Assembly (NCBI RefSeq): GCF_000424105.1
Contig: NZ_AUJG01000001.1
Coordinates: forward strand, 434,001-498,000
Source of the DNA: Lachnospira multipara ATCC 19207
GTDB taxonomy: Bacteria; Bacillota; Clostridia; Lachnospirales; Lachnospiraceae
Length of the DNA: 64,000 nt
Direction of reading: 5' to 3'
Under the pieces are notes generated by a model. The model had not been told where the DNA came from. It did no database searches and saw nothing but the letters and a program-made list of their open reading frames with translations. Made by a program: the position numbers and the translations under genes. The number at the start of each line of letters is the position of its first letter. Within the stretch, counting starts at the first letter, position 1. Of this stretch, positions 7,331-15,517 are shown piece by piece.

Positions 7331-8821
7331 ATGAGCAAAAAAATAATGAGTGAAAATATTATGAATGATAATTTTAATAAAGAATCAAAGGAAAATCTAA
7401 ATACAATAGAAGCAAATAAAGCAAAGATGTGGCAGATTGCCCTCTTTAGTCTAAATAACACCTCCACAAACCTTTTCCTAGCCATGATGGGATACGTTTC
7501 TTATTATGCAAATGGAATCGCAGGTCTTGGAGTTGTGCTTATTTCCTTTATTTTAACAGGCATGAGGGTTTTTGATGGTGTAACTGACCCCTTTATTGGC
7601 TATTTTATTGATAAGACCAATGGCAAGTACGGAAAGTTTAGGCCTTACATAGTTCTTGGCTACGTGCTTATGGCCATAAGTTCTCTAGTGCTTTTTTTTA
7701 CTACAGATTTGGTTGCAAATGTATTAAAGCCAATTTACTTTATCGTAGTTTATTCAGTCTACATCATAGGCTATACTTTCCAGACAGCGGTTGTAAAATC
7801 TGGCCAGTCGGTTATTACTAATGATCCGGCACAGCGCCCCTTTATAACCTTTTTTGACTCAACTTTTATAATGCTTGCTCACGGTCTTGTAGCATTTTAC
7901 GTATCTGTTTACTTAATTGGAAAGTATGAGAGCTTCACAAATAAAGACCTTTATATTGAGTTTGTAATAACCGTTGTAATAGTGGCTGGAATCTGCTCAT
8001 TACTGGCGGTTATTGGAATTTGGGAAAAGGATAATATTAAGTATTTTAGGTTAGAGAGTAAGGAAGAAAGGCCAAAGATACATTTTAAGGAGTACTTTAA
8101 TATACTTAAGCATAACAAACCTATTAGGATGCTTGTAATCGCTGCGGCTTCTAATAAATTTGCTCAGATGGTTTATGGAAATGCTACGGTGCTAGTTATG
8201 TTTTACGGAATACTTATGCAAAACTATGCCCTTGCAGGTATCATTGGTATTATTATAGGTTTTCCAAACCTAGCAATTATCTATCTTGGAATTAACTATG
8301 CCAAGAAAAATGGCCAGAAGAAGGCACTTATTTTATCTACTTATTTGGCTATATTTTTTCAATTAATTTTAATGTTTATGATGCTATTTACGGATTTAAC
8401 TAAGGTTTCCCTAAGTCACATAAATCTAATCACTATTTTGTTTTTACTTGTATTCATGCTACTTAATGGTGTAAAATCTATATCTAACAACATAGTAGTT
8501 CCAATGATTGCAGATTGTACCGATTACGAGTATTGTATAAGTGGTTATTTTGTGCCTGGAATTATGGGAGCACTTTTTTCATTTGTTGATAAGACTTTTT
8601 CAGCACTTGCCACAGCATTTGTGGGTTTGTGCTTGTCGGTTATAGGCTTTGGGAAAGTTTTCCCACAGGTCGAGGATGCATTGACACCGCAATTAAAGTA
8701 CATGACAGTTTTCTTTTACTGCGTGATTCCAATTATTGGCTGGTGTGTAACCTTGTTTATCATGCGTTTTTACAAGCTTGATAAGAAGACAATGCAGGGA
8801 CTTTATAGGGATAGAGCGTAA
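7331..8821 (+). CDS. GPH-family sugar:cation symporter
   Basis: A 496-residue membrane protein with about twelve hydrophobic segments. The motif FDGVTDPFIGYFIDKT followed by YGKFRPY is diagnostic of the glycoside-pentoside-hexuronide:cation symporter family. The N-terminal 30 residues are hydrophilic, Asn/Lys-rich and poorly supported: no SD precedes the first ATG, and an internal start is possible. The gene is followed after 29 bases by an isoamylase-like protein, which suggests an oligosaccharide of the alpha-glucan type as substrate, but that is inference. In-frame Met codons lie at residues 1, 9, 14 and 34. Confidence 0.8.
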   Translation: MSKKIMSENIMNDNFNKESKENLNTIEANKAKMWQIALFSLNNTSTNLFLAMMGYVSYYANGIAGLGVVLISFILTGMRVFDGVTDPFIGYFIDKTNGKYGKFRPYIVLGYVLMAISSLVLFFTTDLVANVLKPIYFIVVYSVYIIGYTFQTAVVKSGQSVITNDPAQRPFITFFDSTFIMLAHGLVAFYVSVYLIGKYESFTNKDLYIEFVITVVIVAGICSLLAVIGIWEKDNIKYFRLESKEERPKIHFKEYFNILKHNKPIRMLVIAAASNKFAQMVYGNATVLVMFYGILMQNYALAGIIGIIIGFPNLAIIYLGINYAKKNGQKKALILSTYLAIFFQLILMFMMLFTDLTKVSLSHINLITILFLLVFMLLNGVKSISNNIVVPMIADCTDYEYCISGYFVPGIMGALFSFVDKTFSALATAFVGLCLSVIGFGKVFPQVEDALTPQLKYMTVFFYCVIPIIGWCVTLFIMRFYKLDKKTMQGLYRDRA

Positions 8822-8850
8822 GTTAAAGAAAGCTAGGATAGGAGTAGGAA

Positions 8851-10782
8851 ATGCAGGTAAGAAGCGGAAATCCAACAATCATGGGGGCGAATTTAATAGA
8901 TGGCGTTTACAATTTTTCTTTTGCAAATGCATCATCCAACGTGACTTTATTATTATTTAGCGAGAAGAAAAAGCACCCTAAGTATAAGATTAAATTTGAA
9001 GAGGATATGCGATTTGGCGACGTCTATTCTATGGCAATTTCAGGAATAGACCTATCTAGCTATTTCTATGCTTATGAAATAGATAAACACATTTTCATAG
9101 ATCCTTATGCCAAGGAAATCACAGATTGTGGCTGCTTTGGTAAGAAATCAAGAGAGGATGTCTATATCTCACCAATCTGTCTTCCGGAATACGATTGGGA
9201 AGGGGATAGACCTCTTGATTTAGACTATAAGGACAGTATTTTTTATAAGTTAAATGTCAGAGGATATACAAAGTCTAAGACTTCTAAGGTTAAGGAAAAG
9301 GGAACCTTTAGAGGTATCATAGAGAAACTCCCTTATCTTAAGGATTTAGGAATTACAACTATTGAGCTTATGCCAGCTTATGAATTTGATGAAATCGGAC
9401 GTTTTTATCAGTTAAAGGAAGATTCCATTCTTTCAAGATACGGGGTGGATACTCGTTTCATTAATGGTGAGAAATCAAGCGCAGTTAACTTCTGGGGTTA
9501 TACTAGAGGTTTTTACTTTGCACCTAAAGCAAGTTTTTCCTCTCGCGTTGCAGGAAAGGACTACAAAAAAGGCTACAGTTCTGAATTTAAGGACCTTGTA
9601 AAAGAGGCACACAAAGCAGGAATTGAAGTGGTTATGGAAATGTTTTTTGTAAAGGAAAGCGTAAGCTTATGCCTTGACTGCGTAAGATATTGGGTGAATG
9701 AGTATCATATCGATGGCGTTCACGTATACGGAGAGGAAACCATTTTAAAAGCTATTGCTTCAGACCCAATGCTATCAAAAACTAAGGTACTAACAGTATT
9801 TTGGGAGGGTAATAAAGGCACTTATAAGCACATGGCAAATTATAATAATGATTTCCAGAATGTGGTTAGACAGTTACTTAAAGGTGATGAGAATCAGCTT
9901 CAGAGTTTTATAAATGTTACAAAAAACAATCCAACAAACAGTGCAGTTATTAATTACATCACCAATAACAACGGCTTTACATTAACAGATTTAGTAAGTT
10001 ATGATAGAAAGCACAACGAACTTAATGGCGAGAACAACAGAGATGGTGAGAACTTTAATTATAGCTGGAACTGCGGCGAAGAGGGTCCTACAAAGAAGCG
10101 TAAGATAATTGATCTTAGACTTAAGCAGATTAAAAATGCTCTCACTATGGTGATTTTATCTGCGGGCACTCCACTTATTTTGGCCGGAGATGAATTTGCC
10201 AATAGCCAAGAGGGTAATAATAACCCATACTGCGTAGATAGCGAGGTTTCTTGGCTTACTTGGAAGGAGACTTCAACTGCTAAGAAGATTTTTGATTGGA
10301 CTAAAACTTTAATAGATTTTAGAAAAAAATATGCAATCCTACATCAGGAAAATCCACTTAGTCAAACAGACAGATTATCTATTGGATTCCCAGATTTGTC
10401 ATATCATGGCAATAATGCTTGGTTTACACCAACAGATAATTTCATTAGACAGGTGGGCATGATGTATTCTGCAGCTCACGGTGAAGAAGGCGTTAATGAG
10501 CTTATTTATATAGCTTATAATATGCACTGGGAGGAGCACGAGCTTGCCCTTCCAAAGATTGACTCTAAAGAGGGCTGGAAGATTGTTATGTGTTCTGCCA
10601 CAAAGAAAGAGACTGCTACAATTAATGAGGAGAAGAGAACAGTTTTACTTGCCCCTCGAAGCGTTGCAATCTTAGTGGGAGAGTATAAGCCTTTTAAGAA
10701 GGGAATAATTATTACTCCTAAGCTTGATACAAGCAACAATAATAAAATAGATGATATTAATAGATCAGACAAAACTAATTAG
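8851..10782 (+). CDS. Isoamylase-like GH13 protein lacking catalytic residues
   Basis: A 643-residue protein with the order of a glycogen-debranching isoamylase: an N-terminal CBM48-like domain (1-120), a GH13 barrel (about 130-520) and a C-terminal beta domain. Region IV is otherwise well preserved (GFTLTDLVSY, KHNELNGENNRDG, SWNCGEEGPT), so the family is secure. The catalytic positions are all changed. Region I has lost its Asn-His (VVMEMFFVKES, 261-270). Region II reads DGVHVY at 288-293, with Tyr in place of the nucleophile Asp and His for Arg. Region III has Val316 for the acid Glu. Region IV has Asn373-Asn374 for His-Asp. It is probably a glucan-binding or regulatory pseudoenzyme. The frame is intact, so it is not a decayed pseudogene. 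Confidence 0.8.
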   Translation: MQVRSGNPTIMGANLIDGVYNFSFANASSNVTLLLFSEKKKHPKYKIKFEEDMRFGDVYSMAISGIDLSSYFYAYEIDKHIFIDPYAKEITDCGCFGKKSREDVYISPICLPEYDWEGDRPLDLDYKDSIFYKLNVRGYTKSKTSKVKEKGTFRGIIEKLPYLKDLGITTIELMPAYEFDEIGRFYQLKEDSILSRYGVDTRFINGEKSSAVNFWGYTRGFYFAPKASFSSRVAGKDYKKGYSSEFKDLVKEAHKAGIEVVMEMFFVKESVSLCLDCVRYWVNEYHIDGVHVYGEETILKAIASDPMLSKTKVLTVFWEGNKGTYKHMANYNNDFQNVVRQLLKGDENQLQSFINVTKNNPTNSAVINYITNNNGFTLTDLVSYDRKHNELNGENNRDGENFNYSWNCGEEGPTKKRKIIDLRLKQIKNALTMVILSAGTPLILAGDEFANSQEGNNNPYCVDSEVSWLTWKETSTAKKIFDWTKTLIDFRKKYAILHQENPLSQTDRLSIGFPDLSYHGNNAWFTPTDNFIRQVGMMYSAAHGEEGVNELIYIAYNMHWEEHELALPKIDSKEGWKIVMCSATKKETATINEEKRTVLLAPRSVAILVGEYKPFKKGIIITPKLDTSNNNKIDDINRSDKTN

Positions 10783-10800
10783 GATTTGGAAAGGTAAATT

Positions 10801-11700
10801 ATGAATCTAGAGAAATTAACTAACATAAAGACTGAATTTAAGGGCTATAAAGAAATTCTTGATTCAGGAGATTATGAAAAAGCATACGAAATGCTTGATA
10901 AATTACTAAAGACAATTGAGGAAAGCTTAGATGAGAGAAGAGCTGCAAAGGTTAATTCCGATGCAGTTGTAGAACTTACTAAGGATAGCAAGGAAGAAAT
11001 TTACATGAGCCTTAATCATGTTATGGAATATTATTTATATGAGGTTTATTTTGAGCCAGACGCTGAGGTTAAGACTCTTGACCTTCCAGTAGGGGAGTAT
11101 TACAGAACCTTTGGTGAGCTCTGCCAGAACATGGGTAAATACAAGGCAGCAGAAGATGCTTATAAAAAAGCTCTTAGCTGGAACCCAGTAGACCTTGATT
11201 CTTATCTTGGCTTAGCAGAGAGCTACAAGTATCAGAACATGCTTAATAGATTCCTTGAGGTAACAAAGCAGGCCTATAGATATTGCTGCACTAGAGCAAC
11301 TATGGCTAGATATTATAGAAATATTGCCTATTACTACCTTTCAAGCTACAAGCCAGAAATTGCAAGGGATGCTTATCAGTATTCCAACGTCTACTATCAC
11401 ACAGACAACGCAGATTCTGAGCTTAAGTATATTGAAGAGGCCCTTGAAAAGAAGATACCTGACATTGATATTAGACGAATTCAGAAGGTCTTTACTGAGG
11501 AAAATGTAGAACCAGGCCCAGACTCAAAGACAATCGGTATTATTTACAGAGTCGGAGAGCTTATGATGCAAGACAACGAATTAGCTCTTGCAAGAGACTG
11601 TTTCTCAATTTGCTATGATATCACTCAGGAACAGCAATTAGGATCAATCCTTGATCAATTAGAGGAAGCATTAAAGGAAGATAGTAATGGAAATGAATAA
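10801..11700 (+). CDS. TPR-repeat protein
   Basis: A 299-residue soluble, mostly helical protein that begins 18 bases after the isoamylase-like gene and overlaps the next gene by 14 bases, so it is part of the same operon. Helix pairs such as GKYKAAEDAYKKALSWNP (about 113-130), followed by DLDSYLGLAESYKYQN, are tetratricopeptide repeats. Further degenerate repeats fill residues 150-290. TPR proteins mediate protein-protein contacts. A plausible partner is the inactive GH13 protein upstream, but nothing in the sequence proves it. No signal peptide or membrane segment is seen. Confidence 0.75.
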   Translation: MNLEKLTNIKTEFKGYKEILDSGDYEKAYEMLDKLLKTIEESLDERRAAKVNSDAVVELTKDSKEEIYMSLNHVMEYYLYEVYFEPDAEVKTLDLPVGEYYRTFGELCQNMGKYKAAEDAYKKALSWNPVDLDSYLGLAESYKYQNMLNRFLEVTKQAYRYCCTRATMARYYRNIAYYYLSSYKPEIARDAYQYSNVYYHTDNADSELKYIEEALEKKIPDIDIRRIQKVFTEENVEPGPDSKTIGIIYRVGELMMQDNELALARDCFSICYDITQEQQLGSILDQLEEALKEDSNGNE

Positions 11701-12325
11701 GAAATATGACGGTCTAATTTTTGACCTAGATGGGACAATGTGGAATTCCACTAAGCCAATTGTGGAGGCTTGGAATATCATTTTAGGAAAGCACCCTGAA
11801 ATTAAGAGAGAGCTAATTGTTGAGGAGGATTTAACAGATTGCATGGGAAAGACAATGTACACAATCGCTGCCATGCTTTTCCCAAAGGAGGAGGAAGCTG
11901 TTAGAAACGCCCTTATGGATGAGCTTTGCCTTTTTGAAAATGAATACCTAGAAGAGGTAGGTGGCGTACTTTATCCTAAGTTAGAAGAAACCTTAAAGGA
12001 GCTTAGTAAAGAATATCCCCTCTATATCGTTAGTAACTGCCAGGATGGTTATATTGAGGCTTTTTTAAAGGCTCACAAATTAGCTTATCTATTTAAAGAT
12101 ACAGAATGTTGGGGCAGAACCTTTGTAACAAAGGGCGAGACAAACAAGATTTTAATTAAGAGAAATAATCTTAAAAATCCTGTCTACATCGGCGATACAC
12201 AAGGAGATAAGCAGTCTGCAGTAGATGCAGGAATTGACTTTATCTTTGCAAGCTACGGTTTTGGAAATGTAGATGAATACAATTATAAAATCGAGAAATT
12301 TGAAGATTTAACAGATATTCTATAA
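11687..12325 (+). CDS. HAD-family hydrolase (phosphoglycolate-phosphatase-like)
   Basis: A 212-residue HAD phosphatase. Motif I is FDLDGTMWN, with the nucleophile Asp followed two residues later by the general acid Asp. Motif II is IVSNC, and motif III/IV is YIGDTQGDKQSAVDAG. The helical cap lies between residues 18 and 85, as in the PGP/beta-phosphoglucomutase subgroup. AAGGAAG precedes the start, which lies inside the end of the TPR gene. Given its operon partners it may act on a sugar phosphate, but HAD substrate ranges cannot be read from sequence. The operon ends at the terminator just after the gene. Confidence 0.85.
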   Translation: MEMNKKYDGLIFDLDGTMWNSTKPIVEAWNIILGKHPEIKRELIVEEDLTDCMGKTMYTIAAMLFPKEEEAVRNALMDELCLFENEYLEEVGGVLYPKLEETLKELSKEYPLYIVSNCQDGYIEAFLKAHKLAYLFKDTECWGRTFVTKGETNKILIKRNNLKNPVYIGDTQGDKQSAVDAGIDFIFASYGFGNVDEYNYKIEKFEDLTDIL

Positions 12326-12341
12326 TTAATAATAAAATGAA

Positions 12342-12368
12342 AAAGGGAATCCCTAGTGGATTCCCTTT
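12342..12368 (+). terminator. Terminator after the symporter/GH13-like operon
   Basis: AAAGGGAATCC (12342-12352) pairs perfectly with GGATTCCCTTT (12358-12368) around a CTAGT loop. The T tract is short. Confidence 0.75.
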
Positions 12369-12425
12369 AATTATGCTAATTTAACAGCAGATAAAAGCTA
12401 TTGGTTTATCTGCTACCTGTCATAT

Positions 12426-12680
12426 CTATGGTAATGTTATGACAGAAAATTGTAAAGTCGTTTTAATAGCGACTATGATATCTGGAATTTTATCATAGAT
12501 TTCTTTGTAAAGCTTAACAACTGGGCTCTCAGGTGAGAGTACATAGTTAATAGCAGTAAAATCTTTTGTCGCAAAACTGTAAACAATCCCAAGCATAATT
12601 ACTCCTGCTAATATTTTTACAGCAAATTTAGCAATTATTGCTATTAAGCCGATAAATGGAAGAGCTTTCAGACTTCTCAT
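12426..12680 (-). CDS. Small membrane protein of unknown function
   Basis: An 84-residue ORF on the minus strand with AAGGGGGC about eight bases before the ATG. Residues 8-40 are strongly hydrophobic (GLIAIIAKFAVKILAGVIM), giving one long or two short membrane helices. The amphipathic stretch from 56 to 75 is rich in Lys, Asp and Ile. I do not recognise a family. It could be a small envelope-stress or regulatory membrane protein. The upstream minus-strand leader (12681-12790) is purine-rich with blocks such as GGGGAGGACTCG, but I see no known RNA motif in it. Confidence 0.5.
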   Translation of the reverse strand: MRSLKALPFIGLIAIIAKFAVKILAGVIMLGIVYSFATKDFTAINYVLSPESPVVKLYKEIYDKIPDIIVAIKTTLQFSVITLP

Positions 12681-12828
12681 AAAAGATGCCCCCTTTTAGT
12701 TTTCCGACTACGAGTCCTCCCCTCTAGCCCCAGACAAGTAATAGGTTAACGTTCCCATCCATTAAGTAGTTCCGACTTTTTTGCTAATCTCATTGTACTA
12801 CTAATAAAACAAAAGTAAAAGTAGTATT

Positions 12829-12856
12829 TTGTATTTTTTCTACATTGTGATAATAT
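12829..12856 (+). promoter_or_regulatory. Candidate promoter of the UPF0340 gene
   Basis: TTGTAT (12829-12834), a 16-bp spacer and TAATAT (12851-12856). Transcription would begin only about ten bases before the ATG at 12873, but about 60 bases before the ATG at 12921. Confidence 0.4.
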
Positions 12857-12872
12857 ACAAGTTATAAAGTCT

Positions 12873-13493
12873 ATGACTAATTTAGTAAAAGGAGGATGGG
12901 CAATAGCCCTTAATATAAAAATGGCAGCAGGAATATCAAACGAAAAATTCACAGAAATCGCAAAGATTCAAACAGAGGCAAAGGAAATCCTAGAAGATCT
13001 TATAGCACAGGCACAGCCTGAAGAAGGAGATTTACTTATTGTTGGTTGTTCTTCAAGTGAAGTTGCAGCTCATAAGCTAGGTACATTTTCAAGTGAGGAA
13101 ATTGGCGAAGCCCTTTATAGCACAATTAGCGAGTGCTGTAAGGCTCACAAGTTAAAGCTTGCAGCACAGTGTTGCGAACATTTAAACAGAGCTCTTGTAG
13201 TAGAGAAGGCATATGCTAAGGCTCACAATCTTGAAATCGTAGCCGTAGTACCTCAGCTAAAGGCCGGTGGTTCTTGGGCTACAGCAGCTTACAAGCATAT
13301 GGAAAATGCAGTCATGGTAGAAACTGTAAAAGCAGAGCTTGGTATGGATATCGGTGATACTTTAATTGGAATGCACTTAAAGTCAGTAGCAGTGCCAGTT
13401 AGAACAAAGACTAACACAATTGGCAATGCTCATGTAGTTTGTGCAAGAACACGTCCAAAGTATATTGGTGGCGAAAGAGCTATGTATAGATAA
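12873..13493 (+). CDS. UPF0340 (YwlG/TIGR01440) family protein
   Basis: Up to 206 residues. The core shows EEGDLLIVGCSSSEVAAHKLGTFSS, CCEHLNRALVVE, VVPQLKAGGSWATAAYKH and DTLIGMHLKSVAVPVR, which are hallmarks of the UPF0340 family. Function is not established for the family. The start is uncertain. GGAGG (12891-12895) lies inside the long frame, with an in-frame ATA at 12903 at ideal spacing and an ATG at 12921 further on. The ATG at 12873 has no SD. Family members normally begin near residue 17 or later of this frame, so the true protein is probably shorter. Confidence 0.85.
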   Translation: MTNLVKGGWAIALNIKMAAGISNEKFTEIAKIQTEAKEILEDLIAQAQPEEGDLLIVGCSSSEVAAHKLGTFSSEEIGEALYSTISECCKAHKLKLAAQCCEHLNRALVVEKAYAKAHNLEIVAVVPQLKAGGSWATAAYKHMENAVMVETVKAELGMDIGDTLIGMHLKSVAVPVRTKTNTIGNAHVVCARTRPKYIGGERAMYR

Positions 13494-13503
13494 TAAAAAA
13501 AAT

Positions 13504-13528
13504 CTTTGATAGATGTTCAAAGCTTTTT
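13504..13528 (+). terminator. Probable terminator after UPF0340 gene
   Basis: CTTTGA (13504-13509) pairs with TCAAAG (13517-13522), followed by CTTTTT. The stem is short, so support is moderate. Confidence 0.45.
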
Positions 13529-13561
13529 CTTTCATTAAAGCGTAAAAGTTTCAAGTTTTAC

Positions 13562-13590
13562 TTGACTAAAGTAATAATGAATGATACTAT
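13562..13590 (+). promoter_or_regulatory. Promoter of the trp leader
   Basis: TTGACT (13562-13567), a 17-bp spacer and TACTAT (13585-13590). The T-box leader begins just after it. Confidence 0.65.
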
Positions 13591-13727
13591 ATTTTCAACT
13601 TAATACTAAATAAAGTCGATGAACAGAAAGAGTAGCTATAGAAGCTGCATTACAGAGAGCCAAAGATTGCTGAGATTTTGGTGTGTGAGCATATAGTGAA
13701 TGGGTCTGGGAGATGCTTTTGCGAATA

Positions 13728-13758
13728 TTGTCACAACTACTGCGTAGTTGCGACAAGT
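13728..13758. repeat. Structured hairpin, copy a (inside trp leader)
   Basis: TTGTC, a mismatch, CAACTAC, loop TGC, GTAGTTG, a mismatch, GACAA. The sequence from 13730 to 13758 matches 14001-14029 except for a C-G to T-A base-pair change and a loop base. Paired change of both arms supports a selected RNA or DNA structure. Confidence 0.6.
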
Positions 13759-13825
13759 AGCAAAAGACGTGTCCTCACGTTACAGGGGAAGGATATAATA
13801 TGTATCTGAAATGAGTAGATTTAAC

Positions 13826-13863
13826 AGGTGGCTAATCCTAGTTTAGGGTTACCACCTTTTTTT
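13826..13863 (+). terminator. Extra terminator-like hairpin within the trp leader
   Basis: AGGTGG (13826-13831) pairs with CCACCT (13852-13857), with an inner AATCCT/AGGGTT stem, followed by seven T. It lies upstream of the canonical T-box and would stop transcription unless it is stem III or is controlled separately. Confidence 0.6.
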
Positions 13864-14000
13864 AAAACAAAAGTTAGCAAAAAAAGCTATGCTAGAGACT
13901 TAAGTTTTAAATTAGATCTAGAACAAGGGTGGCACCACGATAATTCGTCCCTGATAGATGTTAGCGCATTTATCAGGGACTTTTTTTAAGTTTTTGATGG

Positions 14001-14029
14001 GTCACAATTACTTCGTAATTGCGACAAGT
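14001..14029. repeat. Structured hairpin, copy b (between trp leader and trpE)
   Basis: GTC, a mismatch, CAATTAC, loop TTC, GTAATTG, a mismatch, GAC. It is the covarying partner of the copy at 13728. It lies between the T-box terminator and the trpE ribosome site. ATTAGATGCG, also seen at 5541 and 5636, follows at 14035. Confidence 0.6.
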
Positions 14030-14092
14030 CACGTATTAGATGCGCTATGTATTGAGTGACAGGCCGCTTATTAGAAGGAGGAAGTGTTGAGA

Positions 14093-15517
14093 ATGAAGAG
14101 AGTTTTAAGAGCCTACAAAAAGAGTGTAAGTATTGTTGATGAAACAGCCATTGGCCTTTTTAAAGGACTAACTAAGGATGGAACTAAGGGCTTTTTGCTT
14201 GAAAGTAACGATAAGGAAAATGGTCGTTATACTTTTATGGGAGCTGAACCTGAGGAAGTTATTAGTTCCACAAAGACAGGTCTAATTATTACAAAAGCAA
14301 ATGGAACTAAATTAGAAAAAACAGGTAATCCAAGAGAACTTCTAAAGGAATATCTAGATGAATTTGAAGTAAAAAAAGACGTAGGAGAAATTGAATTTAT
14401 CGGTGGTTTAGTAGGTAGCTATGGTTATGACTATATTAGATATAGCGAGGATTTGCCAGATGAGAATCCTGATGAGATTGGCATTGAAACTATCCAGCTT
14501 ATGTTAGTAACTAAGTTTATTGCAATTGATCACGTAGCTGAAACTCTTACAGCAGTTTGCCTAGATGAGGATAGTGCAGATGGCAAGGAACGTGCCCTAA
14601 AAGAAGCCAACGACATGATTAAGAAAGCTCGTGAGGGTGCAGCAAGTTATAGTGAAGAGAAAATCGACACTGTACTTGATGGAGAGATTATTAATAAAAG
14701 TGATAGCCTTGAGGACTACACTAAGAAAGTTCTTAAGATTAAGGACTACATAAAGAAGGGACACATTTTCCAAACTGTACTTTCTCAAAGATGGACTATT
14801 AAAACTGGTCAGTCAGGTTTTAACCTCTATGAAAGACTTAGAAAGGTAAATCCTTCGCCATACCTTTACTACTACAATTTCGGAGACTTTGAAATCATTG
14901 GTAGTTCTCCTGAGATGATTGTAAAGCAGACAGATAATAACATTTTCACATGTCCAATCGCAGGCACTAGAAAGCGCGGTAAGACAAGGGAAGATGATTT
15001 AAGACTTGAAAAGGAGCTCTTAGCTGACGAAAAGGAAAGAGCAGAGCACGTTATGCTTGTGGACCTTGCAAGAAACGACATGGGTAGAGTTAGCCAGATT
15101 GGTTCAGTTAAGGTGACACAGTTTATGAATATTCAAAGATATTCTCATGTAATGCACATCGTTTCCTTAGTTGAGGGTAAGAAAAATAAAGAATATCATC
15201 CACTTGATTTGATTTCTTCATTTCTTCCTGCAGGAACTCTCTCAGGTGCTCCAAAGATACGTGCTATGGAGATTATTGATGAGCTTGAAAATGTAAGACG
15301 AGGCCTCTACGGTGGCGCAACTGGTTACATGGATTTTGGCGGCAACATGAATTTTTGCATAACCATTAGAACCATGATTAAAAAGGGCGACAAGGTTTAT
15401 CTTCAGGCAGGAGCTGGAATCGTTGCAGATTCAGTGCCAGAGCTTGAATATAAGGAGTGCCAGAATAAGGTTATGGCCCTTGCCAAAACATTAGTGGAGG
15501 AGGAGAAATTACAATGA
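14093..15517 (+). CDS. trpE: Anthranilate synthase component I
   Basis: Converts chorismate and ammonia to anthranilate, the first committed step of tryptophan synthesis. The protein has about 474 residues. The ATG at 14093 is chosen, eleven bases after AAGGAGG; a GTG at 14084 is too close to it. The chorismate-binding domain fills the C-terminal two thirds, with [30 protein letters not shown] and [18 protein letters not shown]. The N-terminal domain has the feedback-site-like LLES motif near residue 45. It is the first gene of a six-gene unit behind the Trp T-box and overlaps trpG by four bases (ATGA). Confidence 0.96.
   Translation: MKRVLRAYKKSVSIVDETAIGLFKGLTKDGTKGFLLESNDKENGRYTFMGAEPEEVISSTKTGLIITKANGTKLEKTGNPRELLKEYLDEFEVKKDVGEIEFIGGLVGSYGYDYIRYSEDLPDENPDEIGIETIQLMLVTKFIAIDHVAETLTAVCLDEDSADGKERALKEANDMIKKAREGAASYSEEKIDTVLDGEIINKSDSLEDYTKKVLKIKDYIKKGHIFQTVLSQRWTIKTGQSGFNLYERLRKVNPSPYLYYYNFGDFEIIGSSPEMIVKQTDNNIFTCPIAGTRKRGKTREDDLRLEKELLADEKERAEHVMLVDLARNDMGRVSQIGSVKVTQFMNIQRYSHVMHIVSLVEGKKNKEYHPLDLISSFLPAGTLSGAPKIRAMEIIDELENVRRGLYGGATGYMDFGGNMNFCITIRTMIKKGDKVYLQAGAGIVADSVPELEYKECQNKVMALAKTLVEEEKLQ

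Larger units (their letters stand above)
13600..13987 (+). promoter_or_regulatory. Trp-specific T-box leader of the trp operon
   Basis: T-box leaders sense uncharged tRNA and let transcription continue. Stem I spans about 13610-13725. Its specifier side reads GAATGGGTCTGGGAG (13698-13712), which offers TGG (Trp) in either likely register. The T-box AAGGGTGGCACCACG is at 13925-13939. The terminator pairs GTCCCTGATA (13947-13956) with TATCAGGGAC (13971-13980), then seven T. Between stem I and the T-box lies a separate hairpin with seven T (13826-13863), listed on its own. A repeated small hairpin (13728-13756) is inserted after stem I. Confidence 0.88.

Noticed and set aside
8851-10782. Calling the GH13 gene an active glycogen debranching enzyme
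   Set aside because: Domain order fits, but all catalytic positions are substituted, so activity is not supported.
8851-10782. Calling the GH13 gene a pseudogene
   Set aside because: The frame is intact over 643 codons, and non-catalytic motifs and operon packing are preserved.
12681-12800. Possible known riboswitch or 4.5S/6S RNA in the purine-rich minus-strand leader
   Set aside because: No conserved core of SRP RNA, 6S RNA or the common riboswitches could be matched by eye.
12746-12952. 68-codon minus-strand ORF
   Set aside because: It overlaps the promoter and start of the UPF0340 gene, has no ribosome site and no recognisable domain.
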